A stretch of 30,508 bases of DNA from a virus, in IMG/VR virus record IMGVR_UViG_3300023181_000001, positions 1 to 30,508 of that record, one strand, 5' to 3'. Shown here one piece after another: positions 30,085-30,508 of the stretch. The notes beneath the pieces were generated by a model, which was given only the letters and a program-made list of their open reading frames with translations, did not search any database and was not told the origin of the DNA. Numbering within the stretch: the stretch's first letter is position 1; the number at the start of each line of letters is the position of its first letter. The translations under genes were made by a program, and so were the position numbers.

Positions 30085-30508
30085 ACTAAGACCAAGACAA
30101 GAAATAGCCGTTAAAAATATGGTTGATTTCGTAAATAATAAAAAGAAAGACAAGGGAATATTCATATATCCTACTAGCTTTGGAAAATCGCTTGTCATCT
30201 CCAATGTAGCTTCTAAATTTCCTGATAAGTACTTTATAAATGTAACTAATTCAAAAGAGCTGGTTTCTCAAAATTATGAAAAGTATATTTCTTATGGTTT
30301 TGAAGCTGATTTGTGTTCCGCCTCCCTTAAGTCAAACTCTGTCGGGAAAGTTACCTTCGCCACAATAGGAACTTTAGTTCAACACTTAAATTTTTTTAAA
30401 GATAAGGATGTAATTATACTCGATGATGAGTGCCATTCGGGTTCGAAAGTTGGCAGTCAGCTAGGAGAATTTATCAAAAAGATTCCAAAGTGTAAGCTTA
30501 TAGGAACC
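30074..30508 (+). CDS. Superfamily 2 DNA/RNA helicase, N-terminal part
   Basis: The frame is open to the window edge (145 codons) and begins MSYKLRPRQEIAVKNMVDF, the Q-motif-like LRPRQ. Motif I is PTSFGKS (33-39) and motif II is LDDECHS (116-122), a DECH-type box. Motif Ia-like LVSQNYEKY and motif Ib-like TIGTLVQHL lie between them, and KLIGT at the end fits the start of motif III. This is the RecA-like domain 1 of a UvsW/RecQ/DEAD-type helicase. Its place after the primase-like gene suggests genome replication or recombination. The second helicase domain lies beyond the window. Confidence 0.85.
   Translation, partial: MSYKLRPRQEIAVKNMVDFVNNKKKDKGIFIYPTSFGKSLVISNVASKFPDKYFINVTNSKELVSQNYEKYISYGFEADLCSASLKSNSVGKVTFATIGTLVQHLNFFKDKDVIILDDECHSGSKVGSQLGEFIKKIPKCKLIGT

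Noticed and set aside
1-30508. Reassigned stop codons, as in some crAss-like phages
   Set aside because: Gene ends fall at normal TAA/TAG/TGA codons next to the following starts, and all large genes are complete in the standard code.

Overview
The window is a continuous piece of a double-stranded DNA tailed-phage genome (or prophage) of a Bacteroidota host, most likely a flavobacterium-type bacterium. The evidence is the low-GC coding style, the lack of Shine-Dalgarno sequences, several intergenic matches to the Bacteroidota sigma-A promoter (TTTG, 19-20 bp, TAnnTTTG), and protein types typical of Bacteroidota phages: VirE_N/BT4734-like primase, beta-rich fibres with cysteine-rich heads, and an M15 endolysin. 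The head module order (terminase, large portal, scaffold, capsid, ring/connector) resembles crAss-like and related Bacteroidota phages. I could not test the relationship by searching. No bacterial chromosomal gene, tRNA, rRNA, insertion sequence or CRISPR array is visible.

Layout. The genome divides at a divergent intergenic region near 28116-28248. To its right (+ strand) lie a 70-aa gene, a VirE_N-type primase-like protein, a 74-aa gene and the start of a superfamily 2 helicase cut by the window edge. Three consensus promoters stand before the first three of these. To its left everything is on the - strand and reads right to left: (i) 28115-24866, a packed run of small genes including a GroES-like protein, a winged-helix-like protein, a zinc-binding protein, a DUF1573-like protein and a possible small terminase; (ii) 24876-14631, the head module, with terminase large subunit, portal, scaffold, major capsid protein, a 320-aa unknown and a ring/connector protein; (iii) 14610-11502, a large 740-aa structural protein and two small proteins; (iv) 11526-6287, tail fibres including a 1072-aa fibre with an embedded SGNH hydrolase; (v) 6350-3947, a lysis cassette (small membrane proteins, holin, M15 peptidase, anchored beta-rich protein); (vi) 3950-1375, a second fibre group with a cysteine-rich protein and a beta-helix spike; (vii) 1239-1, further conserved virion genes after a strong terminator.

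How it works together. The + strand genes should act in genome replication soon after entry. The - strand genes package DNA, build the head and tail, and lyse the cell. Dedicated host-type promoters before the portal and before the scaffold, and a terminator directly after the capsid gene, suggest that capsid levels are tuned within the late operon. No tape-measure, tail-tube or recognisable sheath gene is present between connector and fibres, so a short tail is favoured, although genes beyond the left edge could change this.

The observations most worth a second look are the structured, possibly attenuating leader of the primase gene, a recurring CCTCCC/GGGAGG stem-loop at module borders, a short GroES-like gene overlapping its upstream neighbour by 116 bases, cysteine-rich heads shared by otherwise different fibre proteins, and paired calcium-type loops inside the endolysin.
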